A stretch of DNA of 64,000 nt, from positions 558,001 through 622,000 of the forward strand of contig NZ_VBUT01000002.1 of assembly GCF_005863245.1 (NCBI RefSeq), written 5' to 3'. Position numbers and translations under genes: made by a program. Numbering within the stretch: position 1 is the stretch's first letter; every line of letters begins with the position of its first letter. A model generated the notes under the pieces. The model made no database searches. It saw only the letters and a program-made list of their open reading frames with translations, and was not told where the DNA came from. Below, in pieces: positions 51,197 through 60,758 of this stretch. This DNA is from Nocardia cyriacigeorgica (GTDB taxonomy: Bacteria > Actinomycetota > Actinomycetes > Mycobacteriales > Mycobacteriaceae).

Positions 51197-52161
51197 CCGG
51201 GCCGGGCGCGGGCGACGCACTGTTCGACAACGAGGACATGGCCGCCGGGTATGTCCCGGAACCGGAGGTGGAGTCGGCGGGCACCGTCGACGTCGAAGCC
51301 GTCGACCCGGCCTTGGCCGATGCGGCCGCGGTCGCCGAGGCGGTCGCACCGCATCGCGAGATCGAGACCGAGGTGGGCGCGCCACTGCTGCGTACCGAGA
51401 GGCTGACGGTGAAGTTCGGCGGCCTGACCGCCCTCGATGCCGTGAGCTTCGAGATCCGCCGCGGTGAGATCCTCGGCCTGATCGGACCCAACGGCGCGGG
51501 CAAGACCACCTGCTTCAATGCCATCACCGGTGTGTACCGGCCGTCGGCGGGCACGGTGTTCTTCGACGGCAAACCGCTGACCAAGACCAAACGCAATGCC
51601 ATCACCCGCCTCGGCATCGCACGCACCTTCCAGAATGTGCGGCTGTTCGGGGAGATGACGGCACTGGAGAACGTGGTGGTCGGCACCGACGCCAGGCACA
51701 AGACCTCGGTGCCCGGTGCGATCTTCCGGACTGCACGGCATCGGCGCGAGGAACGTGATGCCATCGAACGTGGCATGGCGTTGCTGGAGTTCGTCGGTAT
51801 CGCACCACGCGCGGTGGAGAAGGCGCGCAACCTGTCCTACGGCGATCAGCGCCGTCTCGAGATCGCCCGCGCGCTGGCCACCGAACCCAAACTGCTGTGC
51901 CTGGACGAACCGGCCGCCGGGTTCAACCCGAGCGAGAAATCGGCGTTGATGGATCTGATCCGCAAGATCCGCGACGACGGGTTCACGGTGCTGCTGATCG
52001 AGCACGATATGCGGCTGGTGATGGGGGTGACCGATCGGATCGTGGTGCTCGAATTCGGCCGCAAGATCGCCGACGGCCTGCCCGCCGACATCCGGGCCGA
52101 TCCGGCGGTGATCGCCGCCTACCTCGGTGTGCCCGACGACGAGGACGGACAGGACGCATGA
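51193..52161 (+). CDS. livG: Branched-chain amino-acid ABC transporter ATPase LivG
   Basis: 322 aa: an unusual acidic, Ala/Glu-rich N-terminal extension of about 65 residues precedes the normal ~255-aa ATPase. Walker A GPNGAGKTT, signature region LSYGDQRRLEIARAL (YGDQ in place of SGGQ, as in LivG proteins), and Walker B LLCLDEPAAG. Start at 51193 overlaps the livM stop; a shorter start within the extension cannot be excluded. It powers transport with LivF. Confidence 0.93.
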   Translation: MTGPGAGDALFDNEDMAAGYVPEPEVESAGTVDVEAVDPALADAAAVAEAVAPHREIETEVGAPLLRTERLTVKFGGLTALDAVSFEIRRGEILGLIGPNGAGKTTCFNAITGVYRPSAGTVFFDGKPLTKTKRNAITRLGIARTFQNVRLFGEMTALENVVVGTDARHKTSVPGAIFRTARHRREERDAIERGMALLEFVGIAPRAVEKARNLSYGDQRRLEIARALATEPKLLCLDEPAAGFNPSEKSALMDLIRKIRDDGFTVLLIEHDMRLVMGVTDRIVVLEFGRKIADGLPADIRADPAVIAAYLGVPDDEDGQDA

Positions 52162-52889
52162 GCACAGCCGAACCGATGCTCGTAGTCGACGAGATCTACG
52201 TCAACTACGGCAGAATCCAAGCGCTGCACGGTATCTCGCTGCGCGTCGCCGAAGGTGAGCTGGTCACCCTGCTCGGCGCCAACGGTGCGGGCAAGACCAC
52301 CACCATGCGCGCGCTGTCGGGGCTGCTGCCGTTGACCAAGGGGCGCATCGTGTTCGAAGGCCGCGACATCAGCCGGATGAAGGCCCATGAACGCGTTGTC
52401 GCCGGTTTGATCCAGGCGCCGGAGGGCCGGGGCATCTTCCCCGGAATGTCCGTGCAGGAAAACCTCGATATGGGTTGTTATGCGCGGCCTTTCAAACAGA
52501 AGGCCGAATACACCGCGACGCTGGATCGGGTGTTCGAGCTGTTTCCGCGGCTGCGGGAGCGGCGCAAACAGATCGGCGGCACGCTCTCCGGCGGTGAGCA
52601 GCAGATGCTGGCCATCGGCCGGTCGCTGATGGCGCGCCCGCGCCTGCTGCTGCTCGACGAACCGTCGATGGGGTTGGCGCCCATGGTGATCCAGCAGATC
52701 TTCCGCATCATCAGCGAGATCAATCAACAGGGCACCACGGTGCTGCTGGTCGAGCAGAACGCCAGGCAGGCGCTCAAACGCAGCGATCGCGGCTACATCC
52801 TGGAGACCGGTGCGGTGACCAAGACCGGCACCGGCGCGGACCTGCTCGTCGACCCGGCGGTGAAGTCGGCCTACCTGGGTGTGGGGTGA
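52158..52889 (+). CDS. livF: Branched-chain amino-acid ABC transporter ATPase LivF
   Basis: 243 aa with Walker A GANGAGKTT, QAPEGRGIFPGMSVQENL (Q-loop region typical of LivF), signature LSGGEQQMLAIGRSLM and Walker B LLLLDEPSMGLAP. It overlaps livG by 4 bp and completes the livJHMGF operon. polA starts 61 bp downstream. Confidence 0.94.
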   Translation: MSTAEPMLVVDEIYVNYGRIQALHGISLRVAEGELVTLLGANGAGKTTTMRALSGLLPLTKGRIVFEGRDISRMKAHERVVAGLIQAPEGRGIFPGMSVQENLDMGCYARPFKQKAEYTATLDRVFELFPRLRERRKQIGGTLSGGEQQMLAIGRSLMARPRLLLLDEPSMGLAPMVIQQIFRIISEINQQGTTVLLVEQNARQALKRSDRGYILETGAVTKTGTGADLLVDPAVKSAYLGVG

Positions 52890-52950
52890 GCGGCGGGCGC
52901 CCGGGTGTCGGCCGTTCGACTTGTCGGTGGCTGTCCCTACACTCTGGGGG

Positions 52951-55722
52951 GTGAGCTCACCGACGACAGCCCCGCGTCCCGCCTCTTCCGGATCCGGCAC
53001 GGCACCGAGCACCGCGTCGAGTGCCGCCGCGACGGCCACGGGGGAGCGGCCGACGCTATTGCTGATCGACGGCCACTCGGTGGCCTACCGCGCCTTCTAC
53101 GCGCTACCGGCGGAGAACTTCAAAACCGTCACCGGCCAGACCACCAACGCGGTGTACGGGTTCACCGCCATGCTGATCAACCTGCTGCGCGATGAGAAGC
53201 CCACCCACATCGCGGCGGCCTTCGACGTCTCGCGCCAGACCTTCCGCACCGAGGCCTACCCGGAATACAAGGCCAACCGCACCAGCACGCCGGACGAATT
53301 CCGTGGCCAGGTCGAGCTCACCAAGGAGGTGCTCGGCGCGCTGGGCATTCCGGTGATGGCGATCGAGGGCTACGAGGCCGACGACGTCATCGCCACGCTC
53401 ACCACCCAGGCGGTGCCGCAGGGCTACCGGGTGCTCATCGTCACCGGCGACCGCGATTCCATCCAGCTGGTCAACGACGACGTCACCGTGCTGTACCCGC
53501 GCAAGGGCGTCTCCGATCTCACCCGCTTCACGCCGGCGGAAGTGCAGGCCAAATACGGTCTCAGCCCGGCCCAGTACCCCGACTACGCGGCGCTGCGCGG
53601 CGACCCGAGCGACAACCTGCCCGGCATTCCGGGAGTGGGGGAGAAGACCGCCGCCAAGTGGATCCGCGAATACGGTGATCTGGCCACCCTGGTCGACAAG
53701 GTCGACGAGGTGCGCGGCAAGGTCGGCGACGCGCTGCGGGCCCATCTGAGCAGCGTGGTGCTCAACCGTCAGCTCACCGAGATGGTGCGCGATGTGCCGC
53801 TGCCCTACACCCCCGATCAGCTCGCCCAGGGGCCGTGGGACCGCGAACGCATCCACCGGCTCTTCGACGATCTGGAATTCCGGGTGCTGCGCGACCGGCT
53901 GTTCGAGACACTGGCCCCGCCGAGCCCGGAAGCCGAGTCCGGTTTCGAGATCAGCGGTTCCTCGCTGGCGCCGGGCAGCGTCGGCGACTGGCTCACCGAT
54001 CATGCGCCGGCCGGGGTGCGCCACGGTGTGTCGGTGGTCGGTTCCGGTGCGCCCGCGCACGGCGACGTCAAGGCGATCGCCATCGCCGGCGCCGACGGTG
54101 AGGGCGCCTACATCGACGTCACCGGGATGATTCCGGAGGACGAGGCCCGCCTCGGCGCCTGGCTGGCCGACCCGTCCCGGTTCAAAGCCCTGCACGAGGC
54201 CAAGTCCGCGATCCACGCCCTGCGCGGGCGCGGCTGGACGCTGGCCGGGCTCACCAGCGATACCGCGCTGGCCGCCTACCTGGTCCGGCCGGGGCAGCGC
54301 AGCTTCAATCTCGACGATCTGTCGCTGCGCTACCTGCACCGGGAGCTGCGCGCCGAAACCGACGAGACCCCGCAACTGTCGCTGCTCGACGACGAGGACG
54401 CCGTCGACACCGAACTGGCACAGACCGAAATGCTGCGCGCCCGCGCCGTCGCCGATCTCGCCGAGGCTCTCGACGGCGAACTGAAGGGCATCGAATCCAC
54501 CGCGCTGCTCGAGGAGATGGAGCTGCCGCTGCTCGAGGTGCTGGCCACCCTCGAAGACGCGGGCATCGCCGTCGACGTCGACCAGTTGGAAACGTTGCAA
54601 CGCCAGTTCGCCGACAAGGTGAACGAGGCAGCCGAGGCGGCCTACGGCGTGATCGGCAAGCAGATCAACCTCGGCTCGCCCAAGCAGTTGCAGGTGGTGC
54701 TGTTCGACGAGCTCGACATGCCCAAGACCAAACGCACCAAGACCGGCTACACCACCGACGCCGACGCGCTCGAATCGCTCTACGAGAAGACCGAGCACCC
54801 GTTCCTGGCGCACCTACTGGCCCACCGCGACGCCACCCGGCTCAAGGTCACCGTCGACGGGCTGCTCAAATCCGTCGCCGACGACGGCCGCATCCACACC
54901 ACCTTCAACCAGACCATCGCCGCCACCGGCCGGTTGTCCTCCACCGAGCCCAACCTGCAGAACATCCCCATCCGCACCGACACCGGCCGCCAGATCCGCG
55001 ACACCTTCGTCGTCGGCCCCGGCTACGAATCGCTGATGACGGCCGACTACAGCCAGATCGAGATGCGGATCATGGCGCATCTGTCCGGCGACGCCGGCCT
55101 GATCGAGGCCTTCAACTCCGGCGAGGATCTGCACACCTTCGTCGCCTCCAAGGCCTTCGACATCCCGATCTCGGAGGTGAATCCGGAGATGCGGCGCCGG
55201 ATCAAGGCCATGTCCTACGGCCTGGCCTACGGCCTGAGTTCCTACGGCCTGTCCGCGCAGCTGAAGATCAGCACGCAGGAAGCCAAGGACCAGATGGAGG
55301 TCTACTTCGCCCGGTTCGGCGGCATCCGCGACTACCTGCACGAGGTGGTGGAACAGGCCCGCAAGGTCGGCTACACCCAGACCCTGTTCGGCCGCCGCCG
55401 CTATCTGCCCGATCTGGATTCCAGCAACCGGCAGCGTCGCGAGGCCGCCGAGCGGATGGCGTTGAACGCACCGATCCAGGGCACTGCCGCCGACATCATC
55501 AAGGTCGCGATGATCAACGTGCACAAGGCGATTCAGGATGCCGGCCTGAAGTCGCGGATGCTGTTGCAGATCCACGACGAACTGCTGTTCGAGGTGGCGC
55601 CGGGCGAACGGGAAGCCTTGGAGGAGCTGGCCCGGCGGGAGATGGCGGCCGCGATCGAGCTGTCGGTGCCGCTGGACGTGTCGGTCGGCACCGGACGCAG
55701 CTGGGACTCGGCCGCGCACTGA
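52951..55722 (+). CDS. polA: DNA polymerase I
   Basis: 923 aa. The 5'-nuclease domain (about residues 30-330; LLIDGHSVAYRAFYALP, DNLPGIPGVGEKTAAKW) removes primers. The middle domain lacks the proofreading acidic residues: the DTET motif is replaced (VKAIAIAGADGEGAY). The polymerase part has motif A DYSQIEMR (Asp699), O-helix RRRIKAMSYGLAYG and motif C HDE (Asp876). So it repairs and matures Okazaki fragments but probably cannot proofread, as in mycobacterial PolA. The GTG at 52951 fits the family N-terminus; the ribosome binding site is weak. Confidence 0.96.
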   Translation: MSSPTTAPRPASSGSGTAPSTASSAAATATGERPTLLLIDGHSVAYRAFYALPAENFKTVTGQTTNAVYGFTAMLINLLRDEKPTHIAAAFDVSRQTFRTEAYPEYKANRTSTPDEFRGQVELTKEVLGALGIPVMAIEGYEADDVIATLTTQAVPQGYRVLIVTGDRDSIQLVNDDVTVLYPRKGVSDLTRFTPAEVQAKYGLSPAQYPDYAALRGDPSDNLPGIPGVGEKTAAKWIREYGDLATLVDKVDEVRGKVGDALRAHLSSVVLNRQLTEMVRDVPLPYTPDQLAQGPWDRERIHRLFDDLEFRVLRDRLFETLAPPSPEAESGFEISGSSLAPGSVGDWLTDHAPAGVRHGVSVVGSGAPAHGDVKAIAIAGADGEGAYIDVTGMIPEDEARLGAWLADPSRFKALHEAKSAIHALRGRGWTLAGLTSDTALAAYLVRPGQRSFNLDDLSLRYLHRELRAETDETPQLSLLDDEDAVDTELAQTEMLRARAVADLAEALDGELKGIESTALLEEMELPLLEVLATLEDAGIAVDVDQLETLQRQFADKVNEAAEAAYGVIGKQINLGSPKQLQVVLFDELDMPKTKRTKTGYTTDADALESLYEKTEHPFLAHLLAHRDATRLKVTVDGLLKSVADDGRIHTTFNQTIAATGRLSSTEPNLQNIPIRTDTGRQIRDTFVVGPGYESLMTADYSQIEMRIMAHLSGDAGLIEAFNSGEDLHTFVASKAFDIPISEVNPEMRRRIKAMSYGLAYGLSSYGLSAQLKISTQEAKDQMEVYFARFGGIRDYLHEVVEQARKVGYTQTLFGRRRYLPDLDSSNRQRREAAERMALNAPIQGTAADIIKVAMINVHKAIQDAGLKSRMLLQIHDELLFEVAPGEREALEELARREMAAAIELSVPLDVSVGTGRSWDSAAH

Positions 55723-55730
55723 GCCGTCAC

Positions 55731-55755
55731 CCGGCTCGGAGCCACTCCGAGCCGG
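55731..55755. terminator. polA terminator
   Basis: CCGGCTCGGA (55731-55740) pairs perfectly with TCCGAGCCGG (55746-55755) around GCCAC, nine bases after the polA stop. No U-tract. Confidence 0.88.
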
Positions 55756-56095
55756 GGACGCGGCATCAGCGCGTCTGTCGCGATACCCAGTGCTGCGCAG
55801 CCAATCCCGTGTGTGGCCAGCACTGGATGGGAAATCATCGGCGATCGGATTCGCCGATACCGTGGAACCAATCGGTCTGGTGCGACTGCTGCCGGATCAC
55901 GCCTGATACCCGATGGGAAAGCCGCGGTCGGTGCCCTCGGTTCGGCAGCAGGCGTGGCGGTGGCGGGTGTAACGTCCGACCGGTGTCGTCCGACGACACC
56001 GGGGACGGCCGATCTCGGCGGCGCGGTTCGGCGTTCGCTGCGTGTTCGGCGTATGTAGTTGCCAGACAATGCTTTCCGACGTCAGGAGAGACTTG
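55756..56095. other. Promoter region of the secreted-protein gene
   Basis: 340 bp with no convincing gene; frames are short and off-pattern. AGGAGAG at about 56083 is the ribosome binding site for the next gene. No clear -35/-10 or dyad was recognised. Confidence 0.45.
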
Positions 56096-56575
56096 ATGCG
56101 TGCACTCCTCAAAGCCGCCGCGGCCCTCGGCGCGGCCACGCTCGCCCCGATCGCGTTCACCGGTGTCGCCCAGGCCGCACCCGCCGCGCCGATCGCCGAG
56201 AGCACGGTGTACTTCTCGACCGGCTTCCTCGACTGCGCCATCGGCCCGGATGGGAGCGTGGGGTGCAATTCGGCCCAGCCTGCCCGGATGACGATGAATA
56301 TCGCCGGCGCCGACATCGTGCTGCCGTTCCAGGTCGACGAGGTCGTCATCGATCTGCCGTGGGCACCCGGCCACCCGGGCTTCGCTCCGGGCACCCCGTT
56401 CGCCCTCCCCGGAGGTAACCCGCCGATCGAGGAGGTCGGCACCAGCAATGGGCCGTGGGGCACCACCGTCACCCATGCGGGCGCGACCTGCGGCGTCGGC
56501 TTCCGTGCGAGCTTCAGCTGTGAGTCCAAAGGACACAAGATCGGGATGATCAGCGGAACCTTCTACGGTTCCTGA
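56096..56575 (+). CDS. Secreted small protein, unknown function
   Basis: 159 aa. A signal peptide (residues 1-25: RALLKAAAALGAATLAPIAF, cleavage after AQA) precedes a mature domain of about 134 aa with four cysteines that could form two disulfides (FLDCAIG, GCNSAQP, GATCGVGF, FSCESKG). Gly/Pro-rich loops (PWAPGHPGFAPGTPFALPGG) suggest a beta-sandwich. Similar exported proteins are common in Nocardia and mycobacteria. No enzymatic motif is seen. Confidence 0.82.
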   Translation: MRALLKAAAALGAATLAPIAFTGVAQAAPAAPIAESTVYFSTGFLDCAIGPDGSVGCNSAQPARMTMNIAGADIVLPFQVDEVVIDLPWAPGHPGFAPGTPFALPGGNPPIEEVGTSNGPWGTTVTHAGATCGVGFRASFSCESKGHKIGMISGTFYGS

Positions 56576-57075
56576 CGCACGCGGGAGCGACCGGATCCAG
56601 CCGATCGGCGTGATCCGGTCGCCGGTGGTCGACCGGTTGCGGCACGGGCCGCATCGGCACAACGGTCCACCCGGTCAGCCGCCGCGTGTACCCGCCGCGC
56701 CTCGAACACGCGCGGCCACACGGTGATCCCGGCGACTCAGCCCTACCCGCGCGTAACCCCCGAACGCCCGATGACCTGGGCGAACAGTGCCCGGCGCGGA
56801 AGAAAACAGCACGCGAATGTGGTTGCCTTCGCCGCATCGACTCTCTATCCTCGGAGCCGTGCCGAATCCCTCCGACCGCCACAGCGCCGCGCTGCATGTC
56901 GCCGACCGCGACAGCGCTGCGCTAATTCCGCACACCGCGATGGTGGCGCGTCGGCTACTGCTCGTAGTAACCCGCCGCAGCGGGGTCTGATTCGGACCGG
57001 CCCCCTCGCTGCGGGCCGTTTGACGTTAGTTGCTGGTCCCCTCTGCCGCCTTCAAGCATTCTCGGGAAGACCTAC
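56576..57075. other. 500-bp gap, no gene seen
   Basis: No frame has a convincing start, ribosome binding site or motif, and none shows family similarity. GGAAG at 57064 serves the next gene. Confidence 0.45.
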
Positions 57076-57510
57076 GTGACCATGCTCACCCTCGACAGCC
57101 ATGACCTGATCGCCGCCGCCCCACGGAGCCTGCGCTCCGAAAGCGCCGGCCTGACCCCCGACCAGTTCCGCGACCGCTACGGCGAAAGCGCCGGGCCGAT
57201 CCGCCTCGGTGACTGGTCGCCCGCCGGGAACCGGAACGCCACCTTCACCGCGACCCTGGAATTCGCCGGTCACCTCCGCACCGTGGTCGCCACCGGTAAC
57301 CCGGTCGCGGCCATGACCTCGGCCCTCTACGACGAGGGCTACCCGGTCGAGATCCTGCAATTCCATCAGCGCCGCACCGGCTCGGCCACCGCGACCTTCG
57401 TCGAATGCGAATTCAACGGCCGCCGCGGCTGGGGCGCCGCACTGGCCGGCGACGGTGCCGAATCCACCGTCCGCGCCATGATCGCCGGGCTCAACCGCCT
57501 CGGCGCCTGA
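57076..57510 (+). CDS. Stand-alone LeuA-type regulatory domain protein
   Basis: 144 aa. Residues about 62-143 resemble the C-terminal allosteric (leucine-sensing) domain of 2-isopropylmalate synthase: LRTVVATGNPVAAMTSALYD, then ATFVECEFNGRRGWGAALAG and STVRAMIAGLNRL. The catalytic TIM barrel is absent. It may be a ligand sensor or partner subunit of a LeuA-like enzyme. GTG at 57076 has GGAAG 7 nt upstream; ATG at 57082 is an alternative. It is convergent with the thioredoxin gene through a shared terminator. Confidence 0.72.
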   Translation: MTMLTLDSHDLIAAAPRSLRSESAGLTPDQFRDRYGESAGPIRLGDWSPAGNRNATFTATLEFAGHLRTVVATGNPVAAMTSALYDEGYPVEILQFHQRRTGSATATFVECEFNGRRGWGAALAGDGAESTVRAMIAGLNRLGA

Positions 57511-57517
57511 TACGACA

Positions 57518-57559
57518 GACGGGTCCTGCCCTTCCCGGATCGGGAGGGCAGGACCCGTC
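57518..57559. terminator. Bidirectional terminator between convergent genes
   Basis: A 19-bp stem with a single bulged T: GACGGGTCCTGCCCT-CCCG on the left (57518-57537) and its complement at 57541-57559, loop GAT. It serves the LeuA-domain gene on the plus strand and thioredoxin on the minus strand. Confidence 0.9.
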
Positions 57560-57575
57560 GTCACGGTGTGCGGAA

Positions 57576-57947
57576 CTACTCCGCGGAGGCCTGCTGCTCG
57601 GCCAGCTGCTTGCGCACCTCGTCCATGTCGAGGGCCTTCACCTGGGTGACCAGGTCCTCGAGGGCGGCCGGGGGCAGTGCGCCGGGCTGGGCGAACACGA
57701 GCACGCCCTCGCGGAAGGCCATGATGGTCGGGATCGACCGGATGTTGGCGGCCGCCGCGAGTCCCTGCTGGGCCTCGGTGTCCACCTTGCCGTGCACCAC
57801 ATCGGGGTGCTGCTCCGAGGACTTCTCGAAGGTCGGGGCGAAGCTCTTGCACGGACCGCACCACTCGGCCCAGAAATCGACGAGCACCACGTCGTTTCCG
57901 GTGACGATCTCATCGAAGTTCTGCTCGGTCAGCGTCTGCGTTGCCAT
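57576..57947 (-). CDS. trxA: Thioredoxin
   Basis: 123 aa with the redox site WCGPCK (Cys30, Cys33) in DFWAEWCGPCK and the cis-Pro region SIPTIMAF. It reduces protein disulfides in the cytosol. The ATG at 57947 has GAGGAC 7 nt upstream; the frame opens 11 codons earlier but without a site. The C-terminal ~15 residues (RKQLAEQQASAE) extend beyond the usual thioredoxin. The 2H phosphoesterase gene lies upstream on the same strand. Confidence 0.93.
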   Translation of the reverse strand: MATQTLTEQNFDEIVTGNDVVLVDFWAEWCGPCKSFAPTFEKSSEQHPDVVHGKVDTEAQQGLAAAANIRSIPTIMAFREGVLVFAQPGALPPAALEDLVTQVKALDMDEVRKQLAEQQASAE

Positions 57948-57995
57948 GGGCGTCCTCTCGTATGGGTTTGCCGGGTCCAACGCCCGTCGCCGGTG

Positions 57996-58526
57996 TTATC
58001 TTCCACCGGCGACCGGCCAGGCCCGCCGTTCGTCGCCGTCCCACCTCCGGATACCCACTGCGGTCGCGGTGAAATCACGATCCGACGCGACAGCGAGAAT
58101 CGCCGCGCCGAGCTGTGGTGGTGGCACGCGTCTGGCCAGTGTGACATGCGGGGTCCACTGATCAGGAGCCATAGTGCCCGGAACCCCCGGGCACGGCGCG
58201 ACCAGCGCGTGTACCCGGCGCTGCCAGGCCAGTAACTGCTCCGACGGCACGACCAGACGCACCAGAATGGGCCGGCGGGCCCCGAACACGAGCACGCCAC
58301 CCAGCCGCACCGGGAACGGGTGAAACGGCAGTTTCTCCAGGTCGTGGTCGATGCGCGGCCAGATCTGCTTGGCCACCGCGAGGGTGATGTGCGGGCGTTT
58401 GGGCGGGTCGCCCGCGGCAGGTTTGCGGATGACGCCCGATAGGCCCGCCTCGGCCAGCGCCGACCACTGTTGCCGGATGTACTCCTCGGCCGTGTCATCG
58501 AGCACCAGTTCCACCGACTGCACCAT
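57996..58526 (-). CDS. 2'-5' RNA ligase/2H phosphoesterase superfamily protein
   Basis: 176 aa with two HxTL-type motifs, PHITLAV near residue 44 and PHVTLAR near 135, that supply the paired histidines of 2H phosphoesterases. Members open or form 2'-5' or cyclic phosphodiester bonds in RNA or nucleotides. It lies 48 bp upstream of the thioredoxin gene on the same strand; no functional link is known. Confidence 0.85.
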   Translation of the reverse strand: MVQSVELVLDDTAEEYIRQQWSALAEAGLSGVIRKPAAGDPPKRPHITLAVAKQIWPRIDHDLEKLPFHPFPVRLGGVLVFGARRPILVRLVVPSEQLLAWQRRVHALVAPCPGVPGTMAPDQWTPHVTLARRVPPPQLGAAILAVASDRDFTATAVGIRRWDGDERRAWPVAGGR

Positions 58527-58594
58527 GATCTGCAGAAACTAGCCGCCACGGACCCGGACGCGGGCCGGTTCGACCGCGACGGCAGGATGTCGGG

Positions 58595-59686
58595 GTGCAC
58601 GAGTCGAAGCGAACAGGTGGCGAACGGCTGCGGTTGGGCCTGATCGATGGCGATGGCATCGGTCCCTAAGTGGTGGGCGCGGCGCGCGCGGTGGTCGACG
58701 AGGCGCTGGCGGCGTCCGGCGCGGCCGCCGTGGACTGGGTGCCGCTGTCGATCGGCCATCGCGCCCTCGCCGAGTACGGCACCGCATTGCCCCAGCAAAC
58801 CCTCGACGCGCTCGCCGAGCTGGACGGCTGGATCCTCGGCCCGCACGATAACGCCTCCTATCCGCCCGAACACCGGGTCGCACCGGGCGGGGCGATCCGC
58901 AAGCATTTCGGCCTGTACGCCAACATCCGCCCGGCCCGGGCATTCCCCGGAGTCCGTGCGGCCGCGCCCGATATCGACCTGGTGATCGTGCGGGAGAACA
59001 GCGAGGGCTTCTACGCCGACCGCAATATGTTCGCCGGAACGGGGGAGTTCCGCCCCACCGAGGACGTCGCCATGTCGGTCGGCGTGGTCACCCGCCGGGC
59101 CTGCGAACTCATCGCGCATGAGGCCATGCGGCTGGCGAGCACCCGCCGCAAACTCGTGACGATCGTGCACAAGGCCAATGTGCTGCCGATGACGATGGGC
59201 CTGTTCCGTGACGTCTGCTACGAGGTGGCGCACCAGTATCCGGGTGTGCGGGTCGACGACGAGCACGTCGACGCCACCGCCGCCCACCTGGTCCGCGCGC
59301 CCGGCGATTTCGATGTGCTGGTCACCGAGAACCTCTTCGGCGACATCCTGTCGGATCTGGCCGCCGAGCTGAGTGGTTCGCTCGGGCTGGCGGCGTCGCT
59401 GAACTGTTCGGCCGATCGCGCCATGGCCCAGGCGGTGCACGGCGCGGCGCCCACGCTGGCCGGGCGCAATCGCGCCAATCCGGCCGCTCTGCAATTGTCG
59501 TCGGCGATGTTGTTGCACTGGCTGGGAATTCGGCGCGCCGACCCGGTACTCACCCAGGCCGCCGAGCGCATCGAACGTGCCGTCGCGACGACGCTGGAAG
59601 CCGGGATCGCGACCGCCGACCTCGGTGGACTGGCGTCGACGAGTGAGTTCACCGAGCAGGTGAGCGCGCGGGTGCATCGGCGATGA
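58595..59686 (+). pseudogene. Isopropylmalate/isocitrate/tartrate dehydrogenase-family gene with a premature stop
   Basis: From the GTG at 58595 the frame reads LRLGLIDGDGIGP, then a TAA at 58667-58669 where family members have Glu (GDGIGPE), and continues VVGAARAVVDEALAASGAAA. Downstream all is intact: VRENSEGFYADRNMFAG, KANVLPMTMGLFRD, and the metal region TENLFGDILSDLAAELSGSL. The decarboxylating 3-hydroxy-acid dehydrogenase would use NAD. Translation could restart at GTG 58670 or 58673, giving about 338 aa without the first strand of the fold, which is probably inactive. A one-base change (GAA to TAA) is enough. Confidence 0.82.
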
Positions 59687-59842
59687 GCGCGCACCGGGGG
59701 CGGGCGAGCGCGGATGACGGCTCGGTGTGTACTGGTCCGCAGCGGCCGGATTCTCCGCTACTGTCCGGTACGCGGGTGCTCGGTCGCCTACATTGCGAGA
59801 AGGGTGGGGTCGGGTACTCCGGACCGGAAGGTGGAGGCTGCG

Positions 59843-60757
59843 GTGGCTGATCGAACCGAATCCGGCAGGCACGGACGCTGGGTGGTGCTGGTGGCCGCCG
59901 TGCTCGGTGCCATCGTGCTCGCGGTCACCGGCTGCACCCACAACACCGAGGATCTGCCCGACGTCGCGAAGGTGCCGGTGACCGAGGTGCCCGAACTCGC
60001 GGCGCTGGTGCCGCCGGACATCCGGCAGTCCGGGGTGCTGAAGGTGGGGGTGAACGTGCCGTATCAGCCCAACGAGTACCGTGACAGCGACGGCAATATC
60101 GCCGGCTTCGACGTCGACCTGATGGACGCGGTGACCACCGTGCTCGGGTTGCGCGCCGAATACATCGAGTCGGCGTTCGAGAAGATCATTCCCGCCGTGC
60201 AGGCAGGCACCTATCACGTGGGCATGTCCTCGATCACCGACTCGCTGGAACGGGAGAAGCAGGTCGATTTCGTCACCTACTTCAGCGCGGGCGTGCAGTG
60301 GGCCCAGCGCGCCGACCGGCCCGTCGACCCGGACAACGCCTGCGGCAAGCGGGTGGCGGTGCAGGCCACCACCTTCGAACATCTGGAAGAGCTGCCGGCC
60401 AAGAGCAAGGCCTGCGAAGCGGCGGGCAAGGACCCGATCATCATTCAGAGCTTCGACGAGCAGAGCGCGGCCACCAATGCGCTGGTGCTCGGGCAGGTGG
60501 ATGCGATGTCGGCCGATTCGCCGGTCACCGCATACGCCATCAAGCTCACCGAGGGCAAGATCGAACCGGCGGGCCCGGTCGTCGACGCCGCGCCCTACGG
60601 GTGGGCGGTGGCCAAGGGATCACCGCTGGCCCCGGTCCTGCAGCAGGCGCTGCAACATCTGATCGACAACGGTAAGTACCGCCAGATCACCGAGAACTGG
60701 GGTGTTCAGGAGGGCGCGATCACCAGGTCCGTTATCAACGGCGCGCCGAAGGGATGA
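59843..60757 (+). CDS. Polar amino-acid ABC transporter binding lipoprotein
   Basis: 304 aa. Signal peptide with lipobox AVTGC (Cys31), then a family-3 solute-binding domain: GVLKVGVNVPYQPNEYRDSD, IAGFDVDLMDAVTTVLGL, and GMSSITDSLEREKQVDFVTY. Ligand is probably glutamine, glutamate or another polar or basic amino acid. The GTG at 59843 has GGAGG 6 nt upstream. It starts a three-gene operon with the permease 1 bp after its stop. Confidence 0.9.
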   Translation: MADRTESGRHGRWVVLVAAVLGAIVLAVTGCTHNTEDLPDVAKVPVTEVPELAALVPPDIRQSGVLKVGVNVPYQPNEYRDSDGNIAGFDVDLMDAVTTVLGLRAEYIESAFEKIIPAVQAGTYHVGMSSITDSLEREKQVDFVTYFSAGVQWAQRADRPVDPDNACGKRVAVQATTFEHLEELPAKSKACEAAGKDPIIIQSFDEQSAATNALVLGQVDAMSADSPVTAYAIKLTEGKIEPAGPVVDAAPYGWAVAKGSPLAPVLQQALQHLIDNGKYRQITENWGVQEGAITRSVINGAPKG

Positions 60758-60758
60758 C

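Noticed and set aside
57929..60382. Very long minus-strand open frame (817 codons) across the dehydrogenase and binding-protein genes
   Set aside because: Antisense frame of high-GC codons; overlaps five better-supported genes and has no family motif.
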